Positions 43,001-50,637 of a stretch of DNA of 64,000 nucleotides are shown here, piece after piece (the first letter of the stretch is position 1; each line of letters opens with the position of its first letter). The notes beneath the pieces are model-generated. The model did not search any database. It had not been told where the DNA came from and saw only the letters and a program-made list of their open reading frames with translations. The DNA is taken from NCBI RefSeq assembly GCF_900109145.1, contig NZ_FNYY01000008.1:1-64000 (forward strand). Direction: 5' to 3'. Made by a program: the position numbers and the translations under genes. The stretch is from Marinovum algicola (GTDB lineage Bacteria; Pseudomonadota; Alphaproteobacteria; Rhodobacterales; Rhodobacteraceae).

Positions 43001-43417
43001 ATGAAAGACAGCGTTGAGCCAAGCGGCCTCGCGCACCAGGATGCCGCGCCGGTGATCCTGGTTCTCGAGCGGGATCCGCTCATTGCAGAGGATATCATCG
43101 GATCGCTTGGCGCTGTGTGTGATTGCCGGGTTGTTCATGCCAGCCAGCTGGAGGAGTTTTTGGCCAAGCTGGTGGAAGAAGCCCATGTTCTGGCTGCCTT
43201 TCTTGAGATGCGCTTGTCCAAGGTGGTGGAAAGTGGTCTTGACCAGACCCTTGCCCAAAAGGGAGCCGGCATTGTTCTGACCGTAGGGGAGGACGATCAG
43301 AAACAGGCGCAGGAGAAGGGCTGGGGCATGTTGGTCCGGCCCTTCTCCGATCAGATGATCGGCGAGGCATTGCGCTCGGTCGTGCGGCCGGAGGCCGGTC
43401 AGGTCAGCATTCCCTGA
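43001..43417 (+). CDS. stand-alone receiver-like domain with altered phosphorylation site
   Basis: A 138-residue protein resembling a CheY-type receiver with no output domain. It keeps the acidic entry (VILVLERDPLIAEDI, Glu23/Asp25). Where the phospho-Asp should be, it reads AAFLEMRL (Glu69), and the conserved Lys-Pro-Phe is Arg-Pro-Phe (MLVRPFSDQM). Asp-to-Glu at that place can mimic the phosphorylated state. The start at 43001 follows AGAGGGGAATCG; an ATG at 42983 is possible. It sits at the edge of the stress-response island, divergent from the Crp/Fnr gene. Its partner is unknown. Confidence 0.7.
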   Translation: MKDSVEPSGLAHQDAAPVILVLERDPLIAEDIIGSLGAVCDCRVVHASQLEEFLAKLVEEAHVLAAFLEMRLSKVVESGLDQTLAQKGAGIVLTVGEDDQKQAQEKGWGMLVRPFSDQMIGEALRSVVRPEAGQVSIP

Positions 43418-43637
43418 GCCTGCATCGGATGAAAGGGCGCAGCCTGTGAGCACCGCTCTCGCGGTCGGTGACGATATCCAAGAGCATCGTCGCCAGCATG
43501 TTCGTGACCGGATGCGGCAATTCTTCGAGCAACATCGGACCGGGTCCGGTCTTTTTCGTCCTGGGCGAGCGCGCGATTTTCTGTGTCCGTCCGAACACCG
43601 TGCGCGTGCGGAAATTCGGCGCAGGGGGCTGTGACTG
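43418..43637. other. intergenic stretch with no supported gene
   Basis: The stretch from 43418 to 43743 has only weak open frames with unconvincing codon use and no ribosome sites. Beyond the stress promoter at 43638-43662 I see nothing recognisable in it. Confidence 0.5.
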
Positions 43638-43662
43638 GGAACTTGCCGGGCCGTCAGGCGTT
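43638..43662 (+). promoter_or_regulatory. EcfG (general stress) promoter GGAAC-N16-CGTT
   Basis: An exact match to the alphaproteobacterial EcfG consensus: GGAAC at 43638-43642 and CGTT at 43659-43662, 16 bp apart, 81 bp ahead of the small membrane protein at 43744. Confidence 0.65.
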
Positions 43663-43743
43663 GGTCCGGGAACCCGAGAGGTGGGCCTGCGGACCAAAAG
43701 CATCGCCTGCCTTCCACATCACCGAGACCAGCGGAGACGGAAG

Positions 43744-44019
43744 ATGAGCTCACCCGACACCAACCTGAAAAAACAAAAACGCCGCCACAGGGGGCCGCTG
43801 ATCGGCATGGCCGTCGTGGCGGTCTTTGCCATCGGCCTGATCCTGTTCTGGATCGGCGAGGTCTTTGTCACCGCACCCGGCCCCGAGAGCGAGCCGGCGG
43901 AGGCCGCCACCGAGCAGGTTTCGCCGACCGAGCTTGAGACAGGCACCGTCGACGTGCCGCCCGAGGCCCCGGTCGAAGAGGTCGCCCCCGGCGATACCGA
44001 CGTCGAAGTCGAACAATAA
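43744..44019 (+). CDS. small single-span membrane protein with acidic C-terminal tail
   Basis: A 91-residue protein with a basic N-terminus (KKQKRRHRG), one membrane helix (about 19-40) and a Glu/Pro/Val-rich acidic tail that should face the periplasm. It starts after GAGACGGAAG; longer versions of the frame have no support. I recognise no family. It is probably stress-induced, given the EcfG-type promoter, and shares a terminator with the convergent gene. Confidence 0.7.
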   Translation: MSSPDTNLKKQKRRHRGPLIGMAVVAVFAIGLILFWIGEVFVTAPGPESEPAEAATEQVSPTELETGTVDVPPEAPVEEVAPGDTDVEVEQ

Positions 44020-44028
44020 GCCTGACGG

Positions 44029-44056
44029 GCCCCCGCCGCGAACCGGCGGGGGCTTT
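44029..44056. terminator. bidirectional terminator hairpin
   Basis: GCCCCCGCCG and CGGCGGGGGC form a 10-bp stem around CGAAC, followed by TTT, between two convergent small genes. Confidence 0.75.
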
Positions 44057-44058
44057 GC

Positions 44059-44298
44059 CTACAAGGTCCAGGCCGCCCAGGAAATCGTGCCCAGCACCAG
44101 AACCGCCAAGATCGGCCAGAGGATGCGGTGCCAGGGAAAGGCTGCTTGGTCCGCCTGCGGCGTGTCCAGCACTGCCCGGGCAGTGTCTTGGCCCGGCTTT
44201 TGCGCCACCACCTTCGGGGCTGCCGGGCGTCTGCTGTCCAGATAGATCACATTTTGGAGGTGCGGCGCGCCGGCCGGGTCTTTCTGCGGCTGTCCCAT
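44059..44298 (-). CDS. small hypothetical protein with a C-terminal membrane helix
   Basis: A 79-residue protein. The start at 44298 follows GAAGGAATGCCAGCCC; a longer frame upstream runs through the csbD promoter and is unlikely. The N-terminal 50 residues are polar and the last 25 (WHRILWPILAVLVLGTISWA) form one membrane segment, a tail-anchored layout. No family is recognised. A GGAAC-N16-TGTT motif 44 bp upstream suggests stress control. Confidence 0.6.
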   Translation of the reverse strand: MGQPQKDPAGAPHLQNVIYLDSRRPAAPKVVAQKPGQDTARAVLDTPQADQAAFPWHRILWPILAVLVLGTISWAAWTL

Positions 44299-44342
44299 GG
44301 GCTGGCATTCCTTCGCATGACGGTGCCGTTCACTCAGTCGTG

Positions 44343-44367
44343 AACACCGCCGCGACCATAAAGTTCC
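44343..44367 (-). promoter_or_regulatory. EcfG-type promoter GGAAC-N16-TGTT
   Basis: On the minus strand GGAAC (44367-44363) and TGTT (44346-44343) are 16 bp apart and point at the 44298 gene. There is one mismatch to CGTT in the -10. Confidence 0.5.
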
Positions 44368-44422
44368 CGAAATTCGACAGTCTGGAAGCAAATGATTTTT
44401 CGGCGGATTTTCACATCCGCCG

Positions 44423-44447
44423 GGAACTCGCCTGTAACGCCGGCGTT
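44423..44447 (+). promoter_or_regulatory. EcfG (general stress) promoter GGAAC-N16-CGTT
   Basis: Perfect consensus, GGAAC at 44423-44427 and CGTT at 44444-44447, 35 bp before the csbD start. Confidence 0.75.
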
Positions 44448-44482
44448 TACATTTCAGTACGCAAAGCGAACAGGAGGACATT

Positions 44483-44680
44483 ATGAACTGGGACCAAATC
44501 GAAGGCAATTGGAAGCAATTCAAAGGTCAGGCGCAAGCCAAATGGGGTGACCTCACCGACGACGAATTGCAGCGCGCCAAGGGCAACCGGCAGGAGATGG
44601 CCGGTATCATCCAGGAGAAATACGGCAAGACCCGCGAAGAAGCCGAGCGGGAAGTCGATGCCTGGGCCAGTACGCTCTGA
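44483..44680 (+). CDS. csbD: CsbD-family general stress protein
   Basis: A 65-residue protein with the CsbD signature MNWDQIEGNWKQFKGQ, KWGDLTDDELQ, and YGKTREEAEREVDAW. The length is exactly that of the family. It starts after CAGGAGGACATT. CsbD proteins are strongly induced by stress, but their biochemical role is unknown. It is directly behind a consensus EcfG promoter and 9 bp before the PNPOx-like gene. Confidence 0.95.
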   Translation: MNWDQIEGNWKQFKGQAQAKWGDLTDDELQRAKGNRQEMAGIIQEKYGKTREEAEREVDAWASTL

Positions 44681-44689
44681 GGCCGCGGA

Positions 44690-45199
44690 ATGTCGATGAC
44701 AGACAAGGTGCGCGCAGATGCGCGCACCGCCCTGTTCGACGTGTTGAGCGACACCGGCACCGGCATGCTCGGCGTCAAGAATGCCGATCCGCACATGCAG
44801 CCGATGACCCATCACGCCGACCGTGACACGGCCGAGCTTTGGTTCATCACTTCTTCCGACACCGATCTGGTGCGGGCCATGGGGCGGGGCGCCGAGGCGC
44901 ACTACTGCCTGACCAAGGGAGACGGCACGTTTTACGCCTGCCTGTCCGGCCGGTTCGAACCCAGCGTCGACACCGCCAGGCTGGATGATGTCTGGACTGC
45001 TGCGGCCGCCGCTTGGTTCGATGCGGGGCGCGACGGGTTCGACGTGAGGCTTCTGCGCCTCGCGCTCAGGGACGCCGCGATCTGGACCGCAACCGACAGC
45101 GCCGTGACCTTCGGGCTCGAAATCGCCCGGGCTAGGTTCGACGCCGACAAAAAACCCGATCTCGGCGCTCGCCGGATCGTCACCTTCGCGGACGCATAA
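44690..45199 (+). CDS. pyridoxamine 5'-phosphate oxidase-like general stress protein
   Basis: A 169-residue protein with the FMN-binding split-barrel fold of general stress protein 26: MQPMTHHADRDTAELWFITSSDTDLVRAM, the strand YACLSGRFEPSVD, and the C-terminal AAAAWFDAGRDGFDVRLLRLALRDAAIW. These proteins bind flavin or other cofactors; true PNPOx catalysis is not expected. It is in one transcription unit with csbD, so it is likely under the same stress promoter. Confidence 0.85.
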   Translation: MSMTDKVRADARTALFDVLSDTGTGMLGVKNADPHMQPMTHHADRDTAELWFITSSDTDLVRAMGRGAEAHYCLTKGDGTFYACLSGRFEPSVDTARLDDVWTAAAAAWFDAGRDGFDVRLLRLALRDAAIWTATDSAVTFGLEIARARFDADKKPDLGARRIVTFADA

Positions 45200-45283
45200 C
45201 GCCTCGGGCCCATGCCACCGCACGCGGCCCGGCCGCCGGTCTCCAGAAGTGTCGGACCCGCACAGAAACCGGGAGCCCACATC

Positions 45284-45937
45284 ATGACCCAGACCGACAA
45301 GACCCAAGACAACCCCGATCCACAAGCATCGCCGCCGATGGCGGACAGCGCCTCCGACGTGTCGCTCGGGCGCGGTGAATTCGCGCGCGGCCCGCGATGG
45401 GCGCTGGTGGCCATTGGCGTCGCCAGCATCATCGCCGGGATCGCGGCGATCCTGTTGCCGTTCTTCGCCTCGCTCGCGGCCGTCCTGACCGTTGGCTGGT
45501 GCCTGGTTTTTTCCGGGGCGGTCGGCCTTTTCGCCGCGTTCCGCCGGCACGAGACCTGGGAAATGGCCAGCACCTTTGCGCTCTCGGTTCTCGCCATCGG
45601 CGTCGGCATCCTGATGATCCTTCAGCCCTTTGTCGGCATTGTCGCGCTGGCCACGCTGATCATCGCCTGGCTGGGTGCCAGCGGGGTGCTGCGGCTCTGG
45701 TACGGTCTCAAGCGCCGCCGCGAACCCGGCGCCATCTGGATGATGCTCTCGGGGCTTGCCGCCTTTGCCGTGGCCCTGCTTCTGTGGTTCGGTTTCCCGT
45801 TTAACGCGATCTGGCTGCCCGGCGTGGTGCTGGGATTCGACCTCATGCTCTGGGGCGCGCTGCTGATCGTGCTGTCGCGCAAGCCGGCAAGGGCCAGCGG
45901 CGCCGACCGCGGCGGCACGACGGAACAAAGCTCATGA
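45284..45937 (+). CDS. HdeD-family (DUF308) membrane protein
   Basis: A 217-residue inner-membrane protein with six helices arranged as repeated hairpins. The start at 45284 follows GGGAGCCCACATC. Family features are WALVAIGVASIIAGIAAILLPFFASLAAVLTVGWCLVFSGAVGLFAAF and WLGASGVLRLWYGLKRR. HdeD relatives are linked to acid and envelope stress. No EcfG motif is seen directly before it, so it may be read from the csbD promoter. Its end contains the promoter for the next genes. Confidence 0.87.
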   Translation: MTQTDKTQDNPDPQASPPMADSASDVSLGRGEFARGPRWALVAIGVASIIAGIAAILLPFFASLAAVLTVGWCLVFSGAVGLFAAFRRHETWEMASTFALSVLAIGVGILMILQPFVGIVALATLIIAWLGASGVLRLWYGLKRRREPGAIWMMLSGLAAFAVALLLWFGFPFNAIWLPGVVLGFDLMLWGALLIVLSRKPARASGADRGGTTEQSS

Positions 45938-45946
45938 AACCGTGTT
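45922..45946 (+). promoter_or_regulatory. EcfG-type promoter GGAAC-N16-TGTT
   Basis: GGAAC (45922-45926) and TGTT (45943-45946), 16 bp apart, overlap the end of the HdeD gene and precede the 22-residue gene by 45 bp. Confidence 0.5.
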
Positions 45947-45991
45947 GAGACGTGAGACGGCCGTGAGGCCAGGCAACCAAGGGAGGCAGCC

Positions 45992-46060
45992 ATGCATGCC
46001 ATTATTTATCTCGTCGGACTGATCGTCATCGTGCTTGCGATCGTGAATTTTGTTCTGTGA
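45992..46060 (+). CDS. 22-residue hydrophobic micropeptide
   Basis: MHAIIYLVGLIVIVLAIVNFVL is a single hydrophobic helix with a His near the start, preceded by GGGAGGCAGCC, an excellent ribosome site. It is followed after 21 bp by the DUF883-like gene and lies 45 bp behind an EcfG-type promoter. It is probably a stress-induced membrane micropeptide; no function can be assigned. Confidence 0.65.
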   Translation: MHAIIYLVGLIVIVLAIVNFVL

Positions 46061-46081
46061 CCCCTGCCGAAAGGATTTATC

Positions 46082-46636
46082 ATGAGTACCCAAAACTTTG
46101 ACGGCACAACCACAACGCGCAAAAGCGACCCGGAAACGGCCCGGACCGAGACCGACGCCCTGCGCAAGGATGCGCAAGAGACCGCCCGCGACATGAGCGA
46201 AACCGTCGTCGGCGAGGCCCATGCCCGGGCCGATGCCGCCAAGGAGGGCGTGGCCGATGAAATCTCGTCCGTGTCCCGGGCGCTGCGCAAGGCCTCGGAC
46301 GAGCTGCGCGACGGCTCGGCGCAAGAGCGCACCTTCGGCGCCGCAGCCTCCTCGATGGCCGATTTCGCCGACACCGTGCGCGACAAGGATCTCGGCCAGA
46401 TGGTGGATGATCTGGGCGATTTCGCCCGGCGCAATCCGGTGGCCTTTCTCGGCGGTGCGGCGCTTCTGGGCTTTGCCGGCGTGCGCATGGCCAAGGCATC
46501 GCGCCGTGCCCGGCTGAGCGACGAGGCCAGCGGGCGCCCCGGCGATGGCCAGCCCTCTTATGGCGGCAGCCAGGGCGTGGCCTCGGCCAGCGCCCACCCC
46601 AGCATGACACGCACCGGGAAAGGAGAGACATCATGA
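46082..46636 (+). CDS. DUF883-like membrane-anchored stress protein
   Basis: A 184-residue protein with a long amphipathic helical region rich in Ala, Glu, Asp and Arg (residues 15-110). It resembles the ElaB/YqjD DUF883 family. A short hydrophobic segment follows (about 118-133, RRNPVAFLGGAALLGFAGVRMAKA), then a Ser/Gly-rich tail. ElaB/YqjD-type proteins associate with the inner membrane in stress or stationary phase. The stop overlaps the next start. Confidence 0.75.
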   Translation: MSTQNFDGTTTTRKSDPETARTETDALRKDAQETARDMSETVVGEAHARADAAKEGVADEISSVSRALRKASDELRDGSAQERTFGAAASSMADFADTVRDKDLGQMVDDLGDFARRNPVAFLGGAALLGFAGVRMAKASRRARLSDEASGRPGDGQPSYGGSQGVASASAHPSMTRTGKGETS

Positions 46637-47031
46637 CCAAGTCACCGAATGAAAGCACCTCCAGCCTGCTCGGCGATGCAATGGCCCATGTCAGCGCCCT
46701 GGTGCGCGGCGAGGTCGATCTGGCCCGCGCCGAGATCGACCAGAACCTGCGCCGGGCGGGCACCGCCATCGGCTTGCTGGTGGCCGCGCTTGTGGTGGCG
46801 CTGACCGCGCTCAACGTGCTTGTCGGCGCCATTGTCGCCGGGCTGTCCGAAGCCGGGATGGATCCTGGATGGGCCGCCTTTGCCGTGGGCGTCGTTCTGG
46901 TGATCGTCGCCTATGGCTTCGTCCAGAAGGGCCTGAACGATCTGAAACTGAGCAGCATCGCTCCGAGCCGCGCCGCGGCCAACGTGCAGCGCGATGTCGA
47001 AGCCGTCAAAGGAGCCGCAAATGCCAAATGA
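46633..47031 (+). CDS. holin-like (phage holin superfamily III type) membrane protein
   Basis: A 132-residue protein with an N-terminal amphipathic helix (VSALVRGEVDLARAEIDQNLRRAG) and two membrane helices (about 41-70 and 78-98). This is the pattern of the YqjE/holin superfamily III proteins that accompany YqjD/DUF3618 genes in stress operons. There is no phage context. It overlaps both neighbours, indicating a co-translated trio. Confidence 0.8.
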   Translation: MTKSPNESTSSLLGDAMAHVSALVRGEVDLARAEIDQNLRRAGTAIGLLVAALVVALTALNVLVGAIVAGLSEAGMDPGWAAFAVGVVLVIVAYGFVQKGLNDLKLSSIAPSRAAANVQRDVEAVKGAANAK

Positions 47032-48244
47032 CACCCGCACGCCCGATCAGATCGAACGAGACATCGAACGCGAACGCTCCGATCTGGCCAGTACCGTCGA
47101 TGCCCTGCAAGACAAGTTTTCGCCCGAGGCTGTGATTTCCGAGATCGCCAATGGCGTCCGGCGTCATGGTGGCGAGTTCGGCGATGCCGTCGGCCGCTCG
47201 GCCAAGCAGAATCCGCTGGCGCTGGCCGTCACCGGCGTTGGCCTGGCCTGGCTGATCTTTGGCCGGTCGCACGACGACCCGGCCGAGGACGTCCGCCGCA
47301 ACGGTGTCACCCATCACAGCAGCAATCATGACCGTCGCGTGCCTGGCTACGCCGCCGGGCCGATGCGCGAATTCGCCGGGCGCGACCGCTATGCCGGGGC
47401 CGGATATGGCACCACGACCGAGCGCGAAGCGCGTTACGGCTCGAGCTATGCCGGCTATCCCGAATGGGCGCGTCACGATCTCGACGAGGGTTGGGACGAC
47501 GAGGATAATGACCGTTCGCTGACCGACCGTGCCACCGACACCGCCAGCGCTGCCGGCGAGACCGTGCGCGACGGCGCCGCCAGTGTCGCCTCGGGCGCAA
47601 GTTCCACCGCCGAGGCCGTGGGCTCGGGCGCCAGCGCCGCAGGGTCTGCCGTGGCCGGGGGCGCGCGCAGCGCCGCCGATGGCGTCAGCCGCGCCGCACG
47701 CGGCACCGCCGACCGTGTGGGCCGCGCCCGCGAGCGGCTTGCCCGGGGTACCGAAGACCTGAGCGACGCCGCCCGCGAGCGGATCGTCACCGCCCGGGCG
47801 CGCGCGCTCGACATGGCGCACAAGGCCGATGAAGCGGCGCGGCGCAACTATGCCCGCGGCCGCGACGCCACGGCGGATTTCGTCGAGGAGCAGCCGCTGG
47901 TGGCCGGTGCCATCGCGTTGGCCGTCGGCGCCGCGTTGGCCGGCGCCCTGCCGCGCACCAAGCGCGAGGACGAGCTGGTGGGGCAGACCCGCGACGAGCT
48001 TTTCGACGAGGCCGAGCGCATTTTCCGGGAAGAGCGCGACAAGGCCGAGCGTGTCGCCCGCGCCGCAATGTCCGAGGCCGAAAGTATCGCCGAAGAGAAA
48101 CGCGATGCCGCCGACAATGCCGCGCCGGGCGACAAAACCGCTGTCGAGGCCGCGGCCGACGAGATGCGCGACGCCGGTCAACGGGTTGCCGATGCCGCCA
48201 GAGACAAGGCGGACGAGGAAAACCTCGGCAAGCCGAAAGGCTGA
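47021..48244 (+). CDS. DUF3618-domain protein with long helical repeats
   Basis: A 407-residue protein. The N-terminus TRTPDQIERDIERERSDLASTVDALQDKFSPE is the DUF3618 domain (about 5-53). It is followed by a membrane-facing stretch, a disordered region, and an Ala/Gly/Ser-rich low-complexity helix (about 175-245). After that come a DUF883-like segment with a hydrophobic patch (VEEQPLVAGAIALAVGAALAGALP, about 290-313) and a charged coiled-coil tail. It resembles a fusion of stress-envelope modules. It starts 11 bp inside the holin-like gene and is followed by the YihY gene after 3 bp. Confidence 0.8.
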   Translation: MPNDTRTPDQIERDIERERSDLASTVDALQDKFSPEAVISEIANGVRRHGGEFGDAVGRSAKQNPLALAVTGVGLAWLIFGRSHDDPAEDVRRNGVTHHSSNHDRRVPGYAAGPMREFAGRDRYAGAGYGTTTEREARYGSSYAGYPEWARHDLDEGWDDEDNDRSLTDRATDTASAAGETVRDGAASVASGASSTAEAVGSGASAAGSAVAGGARSAADGVSRAARGTADRVGRARERLARGTEDLSDAARERIVTARARALDMAHKADEAARRNYARGRDATADFVEEQPLVAGAIALAVGAALAGALPRTKREDELVGQTRDELFDEAERIFREERDKAERVARAAMSEAESIAEEKRDAADNAAPGDKTAVEAAADEMRDAGQRVADAARDKADEENLGKPKG

Positions 48245-48247
48245 GCG

Positions 48248-49216
48248 ATGTCGGATATTCCCGGCCGCCATGCCACCCGGCCGCGCGACATTCCGTTGCG
48301 CGGCTGGAAAATGATCTTTCTGCGCGCCTGGCGCAAGATGAACGAGGACCACGTCGGCCTGATCGCGGCCGGCGTGGCTTTTTACGGTCTGCTGGCGCTG
48401 TTTCCTGCGATCACCGCTCTGATGGCGATTTCCGGCCTGCTCTTCGATCCGCAGCAATTTACCGGTGAACTCGAGACCGTGACGGCCTTTATGCCGGAAA
48501 CCGTGGCCGAGATCGTGCTCGGCCAGGCCATCGAGGTGGCCGGAAGCCAGGAAGGCGGCCTCGGTCTTGCCGCGCTGTTCGGGATCGGCGTCGCGCTCTA
48601 TTCCGCGTCGAAAGGTGTGGCGAGCCTGATCGAAGGCATGAACGTGGCCTACAACCAGCCCGAGACCCGGGGCATCGTCAGCCTCACGCTGATCAAGCTG
48701 GCGCTGACGCTGGGGCTTCTGGTCGGGCTGATCGCGGGCTTGGGCGCGGCGCTCGTCCTGCCCGGCATTCTTTCCATTCTGGCGCTGGGGCCACTGACCG
48801 AGATGCTGATCGGCCTGACCCGCTGGGTGATCCTGCTGGCAATGACGATCGGCGGCATTCTTGTTGTCTATCGCACCGCGCCCGATCGGGCGCCGGCGCA
48901 ATGGATCTGGCTCTGGCCCGGCGCGGTGCTGGCCTGCGTCACCTGGATTGCGGCGTCGTTCGGCTTTTCGGTCTATGTCGAGAACTTCGGCAGCTACAAC
49001 GAAAGCTTTGGAGCCCTCGCCGGGGTGATCGTGCTGCTGATGTGGCTGTGGATCTCGGCCTATGTCCTGCTGGTCGGCGCCGAGGTCAATGCCGAGGCCG
49101 AGGCCCAGGTCCGGCCCGACAGCACCACCGGCCCCGGCATGCCGCTTGGTATGCGTGGCGCGGTCAAGGCCGACGAACTGGCCGGCGGAACCGAACCGAA
49201 GGCGCGCGACGCCTGA
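48248..49216 (+). CDS. YihY/BrkB-family inner-membrane protein
   Basis: A 322-residue protein with about six helices and the family motifs DHVGLIAAGVAFYGLLALFPAITALMAI, LGIALYSASKGVASLIEGMNVAYN-like segment at 115-140, and SYNESFGALAGVIVLLMWLWISAYVLLVGAEVNAEAE. Despite older names (RNase BN, virulence factor) the function is unknown. It ends the DUF883/holin/DUF3618 operon and is followed by two terminator hairpins. Confidence 0.9.
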   Translation: MSDIPGRHATRPRDIPLRGWKMIFLRAWRKMNEDHVGLIAAGVAFYGLLALFPAITALMAISGLLFDPQQFTGELETVTAFMPETVAEIVLGQAIEVAGSQEGGLGLAALFGIGVALYSASKGVASLIEGMNVAYNQPETRGIVSLTLIKLALTLGLLVGLIAGLGAALVLPGILSILALGPLTEMLIGLTRWVILLAMTIGGILVVYRTAPDRAPAQWIWLWPGAVLACVTWIAASFGFSVYVENFGSYNESFGALAGVIVLLMWLWISAYVLLVGAEVNAEAEAQVRPDSTTGPGMPLGMRGAVKADELAGGTEPKARDA

Positions 49217-49242
49217 CAGCCTTTGCTATGCGCGATGCGAAG

Positions 49243-49276
49243 CCGCCGGGGTGTGCCACACCCCGGCGGTTTTGTT
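49243..49276 (+). terminator. rho-independent terminator after the YihY gene
   Basis: CCGCCGGGGTG and CACCCCGGCGG (about 11 bp with a short loop) are followed by TTTTGTTT, a proper terminator 26 bp after the stop. Confidence 0.8.
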
Positions 49277-49320
49277 TCCGATGTCGGCTAAGATGCCCCC
49301 GGCGGCCCTGCCGCAATAGA

Positions 49321-49346
49321 AAAAGCCCGCCGTGGGGCGGGCTTTT
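49321..49346. terminator. bidirectional rho-independent terminator
   Basis: AAAAGCCCGCC-GTGG-GGCGGGCTTTT is a symmetrical terminator between the convergent YihY and PRC-barrel genes, usable from both sides. Confidence 0.85.
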
Positions 49347-49368
49347 CCGAACCGGGTCAACGGTTTGC

Positions 49369-50391
49369 TCACCCTTCGTAGTCGGGCATTGCCTTGAGCT
49401 CTTCCTCGGTCATCGAGATATAGACGCGGATGTCACCGCCGCCTTCGGTGCGCAGGATGTCGATCTGCGACAGTTCCAGCTGCACCGGCTTTTCGCCAAT
49501 GCCGAGGAAGCCGCCAACATCGACGATCACCGAGCTCACTTCGCCGCTGTCGGACAGGATGATTTCCGAAACTTCGCCGATGTGGTCGTCGGTGCTGTCA
49601 TAGGCCGGCGCCCCGGTCAGGTTCTCGGAGGTCAGCTCTTCCAGCGGTGCCGTGGCATAGCCTTCGCGCTCGATCAGCCCCGCACCATAGCTCAGAGGTC
49701 CGCCGGCGGGATCAACCGGCTCCGCGCCATCTTGGAGGTCGGTGGTCACCTCGGCGTCGGTTTCGGTGGCGACCGTCGCGGGCTGTTCGCCCTCGGCGGC
49801 GTCCATCGCGCCGTCAACTTCGGTCTCGACTGCGTCCATGGCACCTTCCATGGCTTCGCCGGTCTCCTCCATCGCGCCTTCAACTGCGGCGCCAGTCTCT
49901 TCCATCGCGCCTTCGACCGCGGCGCCGGTCTCTTCCATGGCGGTATCCGCGTCCATCATGGCATCGCCCATTCCGCCCGTATAGGCCGGCGCCTCTTCAA
50001 GCGCGGCGACCGGGGCGTTCAGCACCAGGAAGAAGTCGGTTTCGTCCTCGGCCGTGGCATCATCCGAGACGAAGCGGACGGACCCCATGTCGACGGCGAC
50101 ACGGTTTTCGCCAATGCCAAGAAAACCGCCGATGTCGACGAGCACGGAGTCGATCTGGCCATCGCGGGTCAGCACGATGTCGTGGATTTCGCCGATGTCG
50201 TCCCAATCATCCTGAAGGCCGTCGACCGCGTTGGTGTCGGTCTCTGCGCGATACACGCGCATGCCGATGAAGTCGGAGGCATGGATTGCGTTCGGGTCTG
50301 CTTCGGTACGGAACATGCCGTCAGCACCCTGCGCCATGACCGCGCCGCTGGTCGCTGCAACAAGCGCAGTGGAAATCAAAAGCCGTTTCAT
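49369..50391 (-). CDS. exported protein with two PRC-barrel domains and an acidic repeat linker
   Basis: A 340-residue protein with a signal peptide (MKRLLISTALVAATSGAVMA, cleavage before QG). PRC-barrel 1 is at about 33-110 (DFIGMRVYRAE, VLVDIGGFLGIGENRVAVDM). The linker holds three near-identical 11-residue units, MEETGAAVEGA or MEETGEAMEGA, followed by degenerate copies. PRC-barrel 2 is at about 250-335 (IVDVGGFLGIGEKPVQLELSQ). PRC-barrels usually mediate protein or RNA contacts; exported tandem forms are common in alphaproteobacterial stress regulons. A consensus EcfG promoter precedes it. Confidence 0.87.
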   Translation of the reverse strand: MKRLLISTALVAATSGAVMAQGADGMFRTEADPNAIHASDFIGMRVYRAETDTNAVDGLQDDWDDIGEIHDIVLTRDGQIDSVLVDIGGFLGIGENRVAVDMGSVRFVSDDATAEDETDFFLVLNAPVAALEEAPAYTGGMGDAMMDADTAMEETGAAVEGAMEETGAAVEGAMEETGEAMEGAMDAVETEVDGAMDAAEGEQPATVATETDAEVTTDLQDGAEPVDPAGGPLSYGAGLIEREGYATAPLEELTSENLTGAPAYDSTDDHIGEVSEIILSDSGEVSSVIVDVGGFLGIGEKPVQLELSQIDILRTEGGGDIRVYISMTEEELKAMPDYEG

Positions 50392-50444
50392 GTCTAGGTC
50401 TCCTTGTTAACCCACAAATAGCGCTCATGCGCGCCTGTTGAGAC

Positions 50445-50469
50445 AACGTGCGTCCAGCCTCCGGGTTCC
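50445..50469 (-). promoter_or_regulatory. EcfG (general stress) promoter GGAAC-N16-CGTT
   Basis: Minus-strand GGAAC (50469-50465) and CGTT (50448-50445), exact consensus with 16-bp spacing, 53 bp before the PRC-barrel gene start. The remaining stretch up to 50637 shows no gene. Confidence 0.72.
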
Positions 50470-50637
50470 CGCGTGCGCCTAAATCTTGCCGGAGATTTCG
50501 GCGGAAAAATGCCGAGACCCACGCACAACGGCTCCAGTTTTTATTGATTTTGTCCAGGCACTTGCCCTCGGGGCGCCACAGGTTGCGGAATCCCGGTTCG
50601 GGGCAGGAATGTCTGCCCGGCTTCGGCCAGAGCACGG

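Noticed and set aside
43404-43743. Small open frames on both strands in the gap after the receiver-like gene
   Set aside because: No ribosome sites, unconvincing composition and no recognisable family. The only supported start in the plus frame is the later ATG at 43744.
46633-47031. Prophage remnant suggested by a holin-like gene
   Set aside because: There are no other phage genes; this holin superfamily is common in bacterial stress operons with DUF3618/YqjD partners.
47006-48901. Minus-strand open frame opposite the DUF3618 and YihY genes
   Set aside because: Antisense frame created by GC-rich codons; the plus-strand genes have clear families and overlaps.
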